Positions 42,824 through 52,025 of a stretch of 64,000 nucleotides of DNA are shown here, one piece after another; the stretch's first letter is position 1; the number at the start of each line of letters is the position of its first letter. The notes under the pieces are model-generated. The model was not told the origin of the DNA. It made no database searches and worked only from the letters and a program-made list of their open reading frames with translations. This DNA is from Phocoenobacter uteri (lineage in GTDB: Bacteria; Pseudomonadota; Gammaproteobacteria; Enterobacterales; Pasteurellaceae). The position numbers were made by a program, and so were the translations under genes. The stretch spans positions 1,488,001 to 1,552,000 of the forward strand of contig NZ_UGTA01000001.1 in the NCBI RefSeq assembly GCF_900454895.1, given 5' to 3'.

Positions 42824-45307
42824 TTACGCTTTTACCACTTTCACGGCACATTTCTTAAAGTCGGTTTCTTTTGAAATCGGATCTGTTGCATCTAATGTTA
42901 ATTTATTAGTGAGCTGTCCTGCATCAAAGAAAGTCGTAAACACTAAACCTACTGGCACTTTATTACGTCCACGTGTATCAATATGCGATACCATTTCCCC
43001 ACGCGGTGAAATCACTTTCACTTTATCGCCGTGACGTAAACCACGTTTTTTCGCATCATCAGGGTGCATCCAAACTAAGTTATTTGGGAATGAACGGTGT
43101 AATTCAGGCACACGACGTGTCATCGTTCCTGTATGCCAATGTTCAAGCACACGACCTGTTGATAACCATAAATCATATTCTTCATTTGGTTTTTCAGCAG
43201 GCTCTTCATAAGGTACAGCTAAAATAATCGCTCGACCGTCAGGCTTACCATAGAAATGAATGCCTGTACCTGCTTTTACATAAGGATCTGAACCTTCACG
43301 ATAACGCCATAAGGTTTCTTTGCCGTCCACCACAGGCCAACGTAAACCACGTGCTTTGTGATAATCATCAAAGTTCGCTAAATCGTGACCGTGACCACGT
43401 CCAAAACGTGCGTATTCTTCAAAGAGTCCTTTTTGAATGTAGAAACCAAAATCGTAGGCCTCATCATTTAAACGTCCGTCTAACTCTTCATTTTTATACT
43501 GATCAACATTGCCGTTTTTATACAACACTTCATATAAGGTTTTGCCTTTATATTCAGGGCTTGCTGCTAAAATTTCTGCTGGCCACATTTCATCGGTAGT
43601 GAAATATTTTGAAAATTCCACAATTTGCCATAAGTCAGATTTTGACTGACCCGGTGCTTTCACTTGCTGACGCCAAAATTGTGTACGACGTTCTGCATTA
43701 CCATATGCCCCTTCTTTTTCCACCCACATTGCGGTTGGTAGAATTAAGTCTGCCGCTAACGCTGACACTGTTGGATAAGGATCTGACACCACGATAAAGT
43801 TGTCAGGATCACGCCAACCTGGATAACGCTCTTGGCTGATATTTGGACCTGCTTGCATATTGTTGTTACACATTACCCAAAGCACATTCATTTTTTTGTC
43901 TTTCAATGCACGATCCTGAGCGACTGCGTGATAACCTTTTACAGGCGAAACGACACCTGCTGGCACTTTCCAAATTTTCTCCGCAATTTCACGGTGTTTA
44001 GGATTCATTACCACCATATCCGCAGGTAAACGGTGTGCAAATGTCCCTACTTCACGTGCTGTTCCACAGGCAGAAGGTTGCCCTGTTAATGAGAAAGGTC
44101 CACACCCCGGTTGTGAAATTTTACCCGTTAATAAATGCACATTGTACATTAAGTGGTTTACCCAAACCCCACGCGTATGCTGGTTAAAGCCCATTGTCCA
44201 GAAAGAAACAATTTTCTTGTTTGGATCCGCATAAAGTTTAGCTAATTTTTCTAATTGATCTTTTGGTACGCCTGAGATTTCGTGGGCTTTTTCAAGGGTA
44301 TAAGGTGCAACAGATTTTTTATATTCTTCAAAATTACTGTCGAACATTTTGCCCGCAGTTTTATTATTTGCTGCTTTTTGCTCTAAGGCGTGATCAGGGC
44401 GTAAACCATAACCGATATCTGTTTGTCCACGTTTAAAATTGGTATGTTTCTCAATAAAATCGTGGTTAATCGCATCGTGTTCGATCAAGTAATTTGCGAT
44501 ATAGTTTAAGATCGCTAAGTCACTTTGTGGCTTAAATAAAATACCTAAATCCGCTAATTCAAATGAACGGTGTTCAAAGGTTGAAAGCACGCTTACGGTA
44601 ACCGTTTCAGGATTGGCTAAACGGTGATCTGAAATGCGTGACCATAAAATCGGGTGCATTTCCGCCATATTTGAACCCCAAAGCACGAATGCGTCAGCGT
44701 GTTCAATATCGTCATAACAGCCCATTGGCTCATCAATTCCAAAAGTACGCATAAAAGCAACCGCAGCTGACGCCATACAGTGACGTGCATTTGGATCGAT
44801 ATTGTTCGATCTAAAACCAGCTTTAAATAATTTGTTTTTTGCATAGCCTTCAAAAATGGTTGATTGTCCAGAGGTAAACATACCTACTGCATTTTTACCA
44901 TTTTTTTCCATCGCTGATTTGAATTTTTCAGCCATAGTTTTGAACGCAAAATCCCAAGTGACAGGGGCAAAATCTCCGTTTTTATCGTATTTGCCATTTG
45001 TCATACGCAACATTGGCTCAGTTAAACGGTCTTTTCCGTACATAATTTTTGGTAAGAAATAGCCTTTGATACAGTTTAAACCACGGTTTACCTCTGCATC
45101 AGGATCACCTTGCGACGCGACCACTCGACCATTTTTTGTTCCCACTAACACGGCACAACCTGTACCACAAAAACGGCAAACTGCTTTATCCCATTTAATT
45201 TTGGTATCAGCTGCCTCAACATTTTTCACAGGAATGGTTAATCCTGCGGCAGTTGCTGCGGCTAATGCCGCATTACTTTTCATAAAATCTCTACGACTTA
45301 AATTCAT
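42824..45307 (-). CDS. napA: NapA, periplasmic nitrate reductase catalytic subunit
   Basis: Molybdenum enzyme that reduces nitrate to nitrite in the periplasm. The 827-residue protein starts with a Tat signal (SRRDFMKSNAALAAATAAG). The [4Fe-4S] site is CRFCGTGCAVLV plus a later cysteine in RGLNCIKGY. The cysteine that binds molybdenum is in the segment FGIDEPMGCYDDIEHADAFV. A C-terminal molydopterin-dinucleotide domain includes LSTGRVLEHWHTGTMTRRVP. Length is normal. It follows napD by 32 bases. Confidence 0.98.
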   Translation of the reverse strand: MNLSRRDFMKSNAALAAATAAGLTIPVKNVEAADTKIKWDKAVCRFCGTGCAVLVGTKNGRVVASQGDPDAEVNRGLNCIKGYFLPKIMYGKDRLTEPMLRMTNGKYDKNGDFAPVTWDFAFKTMAEKFKSAMEKNGKNAVGMFTSGQSTIFEGYAKNKLFKAGFRSNNIDPNARHCMASAAVAFMRTFGIDEPMGCYDDIEHADAFVLWGSNMAEMHPILWSRISDHRLANPETVTVSVLSTFEHRSFELADLGILFKPQSDLAILNYIANYLIEHDAINHDFIEKHTNFKRGQTDIGYGLRPDHALEQKAANNKTAGKMFDSNFEEYKKSVAPYTLEKAHEISGVPKDQLEKLAKLYADPNKKIVSFWTMGFNQHTRGVWVNHLMYNVHLLTGKISQPGCGPFSLTGQPSACGTAREVGTFAHRLPADMVVMNPKHREIAEKIWKVPAGVVSPVKGYHAVAQDRALKDKKMNVLWVMCNNNMQAGPNISQERYPGWRDPDNFIVVSDPYPTVSALAADLILPTAMWVEKEGAYGNAERRTQFWRQQVKAPGQSKSDLWQIVEFSKYFTTDEMWPAEILAASPEYKGKTLYEVLYKNGNVDQYKNEELDGRLNDEAYDFGFYIQKGLFEEYARFGRGHGHDLANFDDYHKARGLRWPVVDGKETLWRYREGSDPYVKAGTGIHFYGKPDGRAIILAVPYEEPAEKPNEEYDLWLSTGRVLEHWHTGTMTRRVPELHRSFPNNLVWMHPDDAKKRGLRHGDKVKVISPRGEMVSHIDTRGRNKVPVGLVFTTFFDAGQLTNKLTLDATDPISKETDFKKCAVKVVKA

Positions 45308-45339
45308 AGCGTCCCCACACTTTACTTATTTTAAAAATA

Positions 45340-45624
45340 TTACAGGTCATCATCTTGCTGATGATAAACCAAAGATACTGCAATCACTCCCTCGATATTA
45401 CGTGCATTTTCCATATTTTCGAGTAATTCTCGTTGATCGTGGGATTGCATAACAACCACGATCTTTCCTTTTTCTTCATCAACCGCCGGGATTTCCGTAT
45501 TGGCAACCTTTAAAAGGGCTTCCTTTACTTTTGCCACATTTTCAGGTCTTGTTTGCACGACTAAACCACAAACGTGCCATTCTTGTGCATTTTCCACCAG
45601 CATTGAATTTTGTTTTTTTTCCAT
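45340..45624 (-). CDS. napD: NapD, NapA maturation chaperone
   Basis: A 94-residue cytoplasmic chaperone that binds the Tat signal of NapA until the cofactor is inserted. The ferredoxin-like fold is recognisable from EWHVCGLVVQTRPENVAKVK and the central EIPAVDEEKGKIVVVMQS. It is the first gene of napDAGHBC here. In H. influenzae and E. coli a napF gene is also present in the operon; none is found on this strand upstream of 45624. Confidence 0.93.
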   Translation of the reverse strand: MEKKQNSMLVENAQEWHVCGLVVQTRPENVAKVKEALLKVANTEIPAVDEEKGKIVVVMQSHDQRELLENMENARNIEGVIAVSLVYHQQDDDL

Positions 45625-45712
45625 TCTCGTTAAAAGCCTTATTTTTTATAGCGACGATTATTTTTATTGTATCGTATTCACATATTCTTTTACTTAACAA
45701 TATGTTCTTTTC

Positions 45713-45726
45713 TTGTTTCAAATCAA
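45713..45726 (-). promoter_or_regulatory. Probable FNR site of the nap operon
   Basis: On the minus strand TTGAT-TTGA-AACAA differs from the FNR consensus TTGAT-N4-ATCAA at one position. It is centred 95 bases before the napD start, consistent with anaerobic activation. The surrounding gap 45625-45994 also holds a CTCAAT-GCT-ATTGAG palindrome (45781-45795) next to an AATCATTCTCAAT stretch that loosely resembles a Fur box, and the hairpin at 45934-45973. No gene is seen in this gap. Confidence 0.5.
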
Positions 45727-45933
45727 TTTAATTCTTAACCACAATGATACAATTCTCGACAAATTTTAACAAAAATCATTCTCAATGCTATTGAGTTTAT
45801 CTTTCTAATTATTTTGGTTATGTATTGTTTTGTTATAGCTAAAAATTGGGGCGGATGATAGATAAGGAAAATAAAAGGGATTTTTGCAAAATTTAAGAAA
45901 AATATGACCGCTTATGTCTCTTGAAAAAGTATA

Positions 45934-45973
45934 TTTCAGATAAGTCATCTTAAATGATAATACTTATCTGAAA
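45934..45973 (-). terminator. Hairpin at the end of the surface-polymer operon
   Basis: TTTCAGATAAGT (45934-45945) and ACTTATCTGAAA (45962-45973) are perfect reverse complements with a 16-base loop. On the minus strand the stem begins 22 bases after the last gene of the polymer operon and is followed by TATACTTTTT. A likely terminator. Confidence 0.7.
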
Positions 45974-45994
45974 ATACAAAAGGGAGGCTTCTTA

Positions 45995-46741
45995 TTACGT
46001 GTAATATTCAAGCACCTCATCAACAGAGCCATCCAAAATAACCTTTCCTTTGTCTAATAAGATAGCTCTATTACACATTTTTTTGATATCTGAATCAGAA
46101 TGAGAAACTAAAATAATCAATTGAGAATCTTTTATAATACTTTCCATTCTTTTCTTACATTTTGCTTTAAAATATTTGTCACCAACACTAAGCACCTCAT
46201 CAATAATGAGAATATCGCTTCGATATGTTGTTGCAATAGAAAACGCTAATCGTGAAAGCATTCCATTAGAATAGGTTTCTACAGGTTTGTTTATAGAATC
46301 TTGCAGTTCTGAGAAATCAATAATATCATCTATCTTTTCTTCAATCTCTTGTTTGGTCTTGCCAAGTAATGCACCAGTTAAATAGATATTATCAATCCCA
46401 CTCAGTTCTTTAGAAAAGAAGGATTTTAGTGACAATAAAAAACCAATGTCTAATCTAGAAATGACCTCGCCCTCAGTTGGCTCAAGAACACCTGATATCA
46501 CGCGACATAATGTTGACTTACCCGAGCCGTTTCTTCCTAAAATGCCCACAATGTCCCCTCTATAAAACTTAATAGAAACATCGCTCAATGCATCACTACG
46601 GCTTGAATTCGTCTGTTTTGCTACTTTTTCTCTTTCATATTTAGAAAGCAAAAATTTTTTTAAGGCTAAACGTTTACGACTAGAATAGCGTAATGTGACA
46701 TTTTTTAATTCTAATACGGGGGTATCTGTTATGTTATCCAT
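45995..46741 (-). CDS. ABC transporter ATP-binding protein, TagH/Wzt type
   Basis: ATPase of a polysaccharide or teichoic-acid exporter, 248 residues. Walker A is GILGRNGSGKST (about 68-79), the signature is YSNGMLSRLAFSIA (variant of LSGGQ, usual in TagH/Wzt), Walker B is DILIIDEVLSVGD, and the switch histidine is in VSHSDSDI. The N-terminal 60 residues before Walker A are longer than in KpsT-type capsule ATPases and resemble TagH and Wzt. There is no C-terminal carbohydrate-binding domain as some Wzt have. It is the last gene of the operon, two bases after its permease partner. Confidence 0.92.
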   Translation of the reverse strand: MDNITDTPVLELKNVTLRYSSRKRLALKKFLLSKYEREKVAKQTNSSRSDALSDVSIKFYRGDIVGILGRNGSGKSTLCRVISGVLEPTEGEVISRLDIGFLLSLKSFFSKELSGIDNIYLTGALLGKTKQEIEEKIDDIIDFSELQDSINKPVETYSNGMLSRLAFSIATTYRSDILIIDEVLSVGDKYFKAKCKKRMESIIKDSQLIILVSHSDSDIKKMCNRAILLDKGKVILDGSVDEVLEYYT

Positions 46742-46743
46742 AG

Positions 46744-47550
46744 TTAATAAATATTCCTCACTATTTTAGGTGATACTTTATTGCAAAGTACAACAGAAAA
46801 ATAAAAAAGCACTAAACTAAATAATAAGGATAAAATTAAAATTTGATAATCTACTAAATACGTATCAATAAAAGCATTGTTGTAAAAGGTAATCATATAC
46901 GCAAACGGATTCAAATCAACTAAAAATCGATACTCTTCAGGCACGCGAGAAATAGGGTATAAAATAGGTGTCAAATAAAAGACTATTCGCAAAGCAAAGC
47001 CAATAATAAACTCAATATCTCGAATAAATGTATTTAAAACTGCCAATAAAATAGTAAGGCTATTTATTATAAAAAAAGAGATTAAGAAAGAAAGTAACAG
47101 TGCTGGAATATCCGGATAATGACCAAAAGCAATCATTGTCGTTTGTAAAATAACATAAGCAAAAGTGAACAGATAAACCTCGCCGCACACTTCTGAAATA
47201 GGTAATATACTCAATGGCATTTTTATTTGAGACACGATCCCTTTATACCGTTGAAAAGTTGATACTCCTCGAGATAGAGACATTCTCCACCACTTCCAAA
47301 GCGTTACCCCAATAGCTATCATAAAGATTCTATTTTCACCATCTTGACCAAAAATAACAACCACAATATAGCTATATAGGATAATCAACATTAAAGGTTC
47401 AATAAACCACCAGAGATACCCCAAGAAAGCATCCCTTACTTTTGCCTTTTGTTTCAAATGTGCCAAAACACATAAAATATATATATTTTTGGTGATGTCA
47501 CGTTTTAAATGCCTATTTAATTTCATTAAATTTTTCCCAATGTATCTCAT
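46744..47550 (-). CDS. ABC-2 type permease, TagG/Wzm type
   Basis: A 268-residue inner-membrane permease with about six helices, of the ABC-2 family that exports O-antigens, capsules and teichoic acids. Recognisable regions are FLGYLWWFIEPLMLIILYSY near the N terminus and a C-terminal block PYPISRVPE-like ILYPISRVPEEYRFLVDLNP. It pairs with the following ATPase. The start at 47550 lies six bases after the stop of the hydrolase-like gene. It would flip the finished or partly finished polymer across the inner membrane. Confidence 0.9.
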   Translation of the reverse strand: MRYIGKNLMKLNRHLKRDITKNIYILCVLAHLKQKAKVRDAFLGYLWWFIEPLMLIILYSYIVVVIFGQDGENRIFMIAIGVTLWKWWRMSLSRGVSTFQRYKGIVSQIKMPLSILPISEVCGEVYLFTFAYVILQTTMIAFGHYPDIPALLLSFLISFFIINSLTILLAVLNTFIRDIEFIIGFALRIVFYLTPILYPISRVPEEYRFLVDLNPFAYMITFYNNAFIDTYLVDYQILILSLLFSLVLFYFSVVLCNKVSPKIVRNIY

Positions 47551-47556
47551 AAATCG

Positions 47557-48969
47557 CTAAGTAATATCTAAATATTTGTCACCTACTCGAATATTGATAA
47601 GTAAATTGTTAATAAATGAATAAGTTAAATAGTACACAATTAAGGAAAATCCTTCGTGTTCTTCAATTTGATTATCTTTATAAGTCACCAACGATAATTC
47701 AGGAATTTTCTCTTTCAATGCAATGATATTGGGATAGAAAAACTCAGAATCAGGAGATGAAATAATTAAAGACTCAAAACCTTCATTAAATACGGCACTC
47801 TTGCCAATTTGTCCCTGTAATTTTTCAAATGAATCTGCAACAGGGGTATTCAATGTTTTTAAGAATAGAGGATCTTTATTGTCATAATAGCCCATATTTC
47901 CTAAAAAAGGTTCAACACTATAATTTTTATATTTACCCAATAGACCATGATAAAGTGCAGCTGTCGCACCTGATGATATGCCGAAAAGTAATACATTCTC
48001 TTTGGCGATAGAATATAAGCTCATAATTTTTTGAATAAAGCCTTGAATATTCTGTTCAATACCATCATCAAATTGCGTATTTAATCCGTGACTTCCCATT
48101 GCATCACCTAAATCACAAATTCTTACAATGTAAGTATTCGGTGGAATGCTTCTGGTTAGAAATGGTGCAGTATGAGTATAATATCGTTCTGAAATATCAG
48201 GTACGCACTTGCTCGTATATGGAAAAATAATCACTAAATTATTATTTGCATAATATTGCTTAGGTTTTTCAATCGTATATAGAACATTATTTAATTCATT
48301 GAAAGATTTAGAAAAATAAGGTAATAATTCAGCATAATTATTTTTATTCATTTTTCTAAAAATGGTAATTCCAGAATTATGTTCTATGGCAACAAACCCT
48401 TTTCGATTAAGAGCATAAACAATTTCTGTTAATTTTTTATCCTTACGAGCATACTTTACAAAAAATTTCTTTTCTTGATTTGTGATACCCAAATAATTAA
48501 CCGCATCATTATTTAATACGCTTTCAAAATTTTCCAAAGAATCTTGAATATCCTCTGCTCGTAGAATGATTTCTAAAGGTGAAATATTATTTATATACTG
48601 ATACACCCTAGTAAAAACTCTTACATACATCGAAATCAAATCTTGTTGATTCTTTGCAGAATAAACAAATCCGATTCTGCGATCTTCTACATCCTTAGCA
48701 ACAGGCTTGAATTCAGCAAAAGTTGTCATAATGAATTGTATAAAATTATCATAAATTGTGCTGTTGGTTTTACTATCACATCTCAAAAAGAAACTAAACT
48801 TTTTGTACTTAATGTTATAACTCATACCTATAATGTAATCTTTTACCAAAAACTCAAATGCAACTGTTGTCTCACTATAAATTCTTGTGTGAAATTTTTG
48901 TGTATCAAAGTTATCTTTAATTGCTAATAAAACTTCACTTTGAATTTGATTTAAATCTAACTGAGCCAT
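47557..48969 (-). CDS. Protein with GxSxG hydrolase-like domain, polymer modification candidate
   Basis: A 470-residue protein. I place the start at ATG 48969, which follows the stop of the DltA-like gene by one base and has AAGAAG before it; the frame is open from 49053, but that start would overlap the upstream gene. The first 200 residues are unrecognised. The C-terminal part looks like an alpha/beta-hydrolase: NLVIIFPYTSKC, RICDLGDAMGSHGL, then NVLLFGISSGATAALYHGLL with a GxSxG-type nucleophile elbow. It resembles XcbB/CpsF-type capsule proteins and Asp2-like proteins, but I am not sure. Position after an adenylation enzyme and carrier protein suggests it moves an acyl or aminoacyl group onto the polymer, or removes one. 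Confidence 0.55.
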   Translation of the reverse strand: MAQLDLNQIQSEVLLAIKDNFDTQKFHTRIYSETTVAFEFLVKDYIIGMSYNIKYKKFSFFLRCDSKTNSTIYDNFIQFIMTTFAEFKPVAKDVEDRRIGFVYSAKNQQDLISMYVRVFTRVYQYINNISPLEIILRAEDIQDSLENFESVLNNDAVNYLGITNQEKKFFVKYARKDKKLTEIVYALNRKGFVAIEHNSGITIFRKMNKNNYAELLPYFSKSFNELNNVLYTIEKPKQYYANNNLVIIFPYTSKCVPDISERYYTHTAPFLTRSIPPNTYIVRICDLGDAMGSHGLNTQFDDGIEQNIQGFIQKIMSLYSIAKENVLLFGISSGATAALYHGLLGKYKNYSVEPFLGNMGYYDNKDPLFLKTLNTPVADSFEKLQGQIGKSAVFNEGFESLIISSPDSEFFYPNIIALKEKIPELSLVTYKDNQIEEHEGFSLIVYYLTYSFINNLLINIRVGDKYLDIT

Positions 48970-48970
48970 T

Positions 48971-50410
48971 TTAATCTTCTTTTTCCTGAAAATACTTCTG
49001 TAACAATGCTTTTTTATCGACTTTATGATTGACGCTAGTTGGAATTTCATCAATTTTAATCAACTCCGATGGAACCATATAAGATGGTAATATTTCTTGT
49101 AAAGATTCTTTTAATTGAGCTTCGCTAATAGATTCTAGCTGGGAGGTTGTATAAAACCCAACTAAACGTAATACAGTACCGCTTGCACGTCTTAATGCTA
49201 TTACTGCTGTTTTTTCTATATTAAACTCTTTAAGGGTGAATATCTTTGCCTCTATTTCTGAAAGCTCAATTCGATATCCATTTAACTTGATTTGTTCATC
49301 TATTCTTCCTTGACAATAAACTAAACCATCTTTCTCATAGCCACAATCTCCTGTTCTATACAAAGGCGATTCACTATCTGACAAGAATAAATGTTTACTA
49401 TTTTCTTCTGGATTATTTAAATAACCACGCATTACGTGAATACCTGATGTACATATTTCTCCATTATCAATACTTAATGTTGAATTTAAGACAGGAAACC
49501 CTATTGGTAAATCATCGTCAGAATCAAGCATCTCAGCAGTTATATCAACAAAAGAGCTAATAATTGTTGCTTCTGTTGGACCATAACCATTGATTACTCG
49601 TGCATTCGGGAATCGATTCAAGATTAAAGTGACGACTTGCTTAGATAGGCTTTCCCCAGCTAAAAAGAATTCTTTTAATGAAGGGAGGTTCTCACTATTG
49701 AATTTAGGATTCATCAATTGTTGCAGTGCAAAAGAAGGAGTTGAAACCCAAGTTGATATCTCTGTCTTCTGTAAAAATGTTAACCAAAAATTAGGATTAG
49801 CGATATCTTCTCGACTATTCAAAACCACTTTACTTTCATAAATCAATGCACCAAAGAGGTCAAAAATAGAAACATCAAAAGAAAAAAGACACTGGTTCAT
49901 AAAAATATTTGGCGAAGACAGTCTTAATTGGTCTCTCATCCAGAGGATCAAATTAGAGACACTCTCTCTTCCTATTTGTACACCTTTAGGCTTTCCTGTT
50001 GTTCCTGATGTAAAAATTAAATATGCAAGATCCTTTTCTTCCAACTCAACTACATCACTAGAACGCTGTTCAAATATACCGCTATCTGTATGATAGATAT
50101 AACACGCTTTCGAAATTTCACAAATATCATTAACTCTAGATAAAGGATAAATATTATCTAGTGGAATAAAAGGTATTTTATGAAGTAAACAGCCATAAAT
50201 CGCTACAACAAAATCTATTTCCTTATGCCCATAAATAATCAAAGGATTATTCTTGTCAGCACAGCATAGTTGCTTATACTGCTTAATAAATACAGTGATT
50301 TTCTCCGAAAGCTCTTTCCAGCTACACGACTCTTTACTATTTTCAATGGCAATATTCTCTGATGTATTACCAACAAGCCGCTTGAACAATAAATTACTTA
50401 ATTCATTCAT
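48971..50410 (-). CDS. DltA-like amino acid/acyl adenylation enzyme
   Basis: AMP-forming adenylation enzyme of 479 residues. The motifs are complete: LIFTSGTTGKPKGVQIG (A3, phosphate loop), NGYGPTEATI (A5), YRTGDCGYEKDGLVYCQGR (A7) and GRIDEQIKLNGYRIELSEIE (A8). The catalytic lysine is in NHKVDKKALLQK near the end (A10). The order and spacing resemble DltA, which loads D-alanine onto DltC for teichoic acid esterification. The ATG at 50410 is preferred over a TTG at 50422. The carrier-protein gene lies just upstream, so it is the presumed partner. The activated acid (alanine or other) is not determined. No MBOAT (DltB) gene is present. Confidence 0.82.
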   Translation of the reverse strand: MNELSNLLFKRLVGNTSENIAIENSKESCSWKELSEKITVFIKQYKQLCCADKNNPLIIYGHKEIDFVVAIYGCLLHKIPFIPLDNIYPLSRVNDICEISKACYIYHTDSGIFEQRSSDVVELEEKDLAYLIFTSGTTGKPKGVQIGRESVSNLILWMRDQLRLSSPNIFMNQCLFSFDVSIFDLFGALIYESKVVLNSREDIANPNFWLTFLQKTEISTWVSTPSFALQQLMNPKFNSENLPSLKEFFLAGESLSKQVVTLILNRFPNARVINGYGPTEATIISSFVDITAEMLDSDDDLPIGFPVLNSTLSIDNGEICTSGIHVMRGYLNNPEENSKHLFLSDSESPLYRTGDCGYEKDGLVYCQGRIDEQIKLNGYRIELSEIEAKIFTLKEFNIEKTAVIALRRASGTVLRLVGFYTTSQLESISEAQLKESLQEILPSYMVPSELIKIDEIPTSVNHKVDKKALLQKYFQEKED

Positions 50411-50424
50411 ATTGATTTCCAATT

Positions 50425-50655
50425 CTATTTCACATTTTTTTTAATAAAATCAACCAATGTTTTTGTATCAGCAAAAATATCCATAATCTGTTCAAAAGGA
50501 ATTTCAACACCAAACTCCTTTTTAATTTCCATAATTAACTCCATCACACTAATGGAATCAATAAGCCCTGTAGAAATTAGTTCTTGACCAAGCTCAACCT
50601 TATTTTTTTGAACACCTTTTGCTACCATTTTAAGAATTTTTGATTCTAAACTCAT
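50425..50655 (-). CDS. DltC-like acyl/aminoacyl carrier protein
   Basis: A 76-residue carrier protein. The phosphopantetheine attachment site is the serine in STGLIDSISVMELIMEI, with the usual DS pair, followed by FGVEIPFEQIMDIFADTKTL, close to DltC in layout and length. Acidic overall, with four predicted helices. The start at 50655 follows AGGAG with good spacing. It precedes the DltA-like gene by a few bases. No phosphopantetheinyl transferase is in the locus, so a housekeeping one would activate it. Confidence 0.88.
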   Translation of the reverse strand: MSLESKILKMVAKGVQKNKVELGQELISTGLIDSISVMELIMEIKKEFGVEIPFEQIMDIFADTKTLVDFIKKNVK

Positions 50656-50725
50656 ACTTATTACTCCTAATAAAAAATAATGGTACTGTTGTACCCTTTT
50701 AAGACATTAAAGTCTCTCACTACAT

Positions 50726-51988
50726 CTAACGAGCACCAAATCCCGTGATTATGGTTCTAATAGTTTTAAAGAAAATCAGTAAATCAAAAGAAAAAGATAA
50801 ATTTTTAATATAATAAAAATCATATTCCAGTTTTACTTTAGTCTCAGCTACATTTTCTGTATAACCATACTCTACTTGTGCCCACCCCGAAATACCTGGT
50901 TTTACAATATGTCGATAATTATAAAAAGGGATTTCTTTATTAAAATTTTCAACACACTCTACTTGCTCCGGTCTTGGCCCAATTAAGCTCATATCCCCTC
51001 TTAAGACATTAAATAATTGAGGTAATTCATCAATACGTGTTTTTCTAATAAACCGTCCTATTGAAGTAATACGAAAATCATTATGCTTAGTAAACTTAGC
51101 TCCCGTATTTTCTAATCTTTTACACATACTACGAAACTTATACATCACAAAAGGCTTCCCGCCTTGACCAATTCTTATTTGAGAAAATATGCACCACGCT
51201 TTGGTATCTATCATCACAACCAACCCCGTAATAATAAGCAAGGGGAATGTAATAGGTAAACTCACAATCACTAAAAAGACATCAATTATTCTTTTTATCA
51301 CTTGATATCTCTTTGATGGAAGCAATGAACCCAATTCATTTTCATACATATGATCAATCTTTACTCTACCTAATACCATTTCTAATAACCTAGAACTATG
51401 ATAAACAGGTATTCCTTTCAATGAACAATCAGCCAAAAAAAACATCCATTTATTGGGCAGACCAGCTCTTAAATCAGCCATTATAATATCAATATTCTTA
51501 TCTACTTTTTGAGCATCATCTATTTTTACCCAAGTAATAAAAGATACCTCTGGCGTGTAAATGTTTCCAAAAGGCAAATAACCTACAATTTTTTTATCAT
51601 ATACCATATTGATATACTCAAAAAACAGAAATAAAGACAGCATTACTATTCCAGAACCACCCAAATAATATACAGAATAGGATAGCCTAAAAATCAATAA
51701 ACAAAGCAATGCAACCATTAACCAAAAAGAAAAAATCGGAATAATATAGCGATAACTCAAATTATGTAAATGAATCGAAAAACGATTGATACTGAAAAAC
51801 GTGCATAAATAAACGCCAACCATAAGACATAAACTTTGCCCTTTGATAGCTACCGTAAACCAGCTATGCAAATCAGCATTCCACATAACAACGCCCACTA
51901 AATATAATGAAACAAAAGCCCCTATAAAGAACTGAATCCCCCAATACTGTAAAAGCTTTATCAATAATGTTCTCATTAAAATATTCAT
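50726..51988 (-). CDS. Polyprenyl-phosphate sugar-1-phosphate transferase (WbaP type), probable initiator
   Basis: A 420-residue inner-membrane enzyme that transfers a sugar-1-phosphate from a nucleotide sugar to undecaprenyl phosphate, the first step of lipid-linked polymer synthesis. It has four or five N-terminal helices, a soluble CoA-binding-like middle part, and a C-terminal Bac_transf domain. The latter shows KRIIDVFLVIVSLPITFPLL, the FVMYKFRSMCKR loop, KTRIDELPQLFNVLRGDMSL, GPRPEQVE and VKPGISGWAQVEYGYTEN. This makes it a likely counterpart of TagO in the pathway, although of a different fold. Which sugar it uses is unknown. Confidence 0.9.
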   Translation of the reverse strand: MNILMRTLLIKLLQYWGIQFFIGAFVSLYLVGVVMWNADLHSWFTVAIKGQSLCLMVGVYLCTFFSINRFSIHLHNLSYRYIIPIFSFWLMVALLCLLIFRLSYSVYYLGGSGIVMLSLFLFFEYINMVYDKKIVGYLPFGNIYTPEVSFITWVKIDDAQKVDKNIDIIMADLRAGLPNKWMFFLADCSLKGIPVYHSSRLLEMVLGRVKIDHMYENELGSLLPSKRYQVIKRIIDVFLVIVSLPITFPLLIITGLVVMIDTKAWCIFSQIRIGQGGKPFVMYKFRSMCKRLENTGAKFTKHNDFRITSIGRFIRKTRIDELPQLFNVLRGDMSLIGPRPEQVECVENFNKEIPFYNYRHIVKPGISGWAQVEYGYTENVAETKVKLEYDFYYIKNLSFSFDLLIFFKTIRTIITGFGAR

Positions 51989-52025
51989 TGTTTTTTCAAC
52001 TATTTATTATTATAAAAATTTAATT

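Noticed and set aside
45995..47550. Group 2 capsule exporter (KpsMT/BexAB/CtrCD)
   Set aside because: The ATPase has a long N-terminal extension of TagH/Wzt type, and no kpsC, kpsS, kpsE/bexC or kpsD/bexD gene accompanies it.
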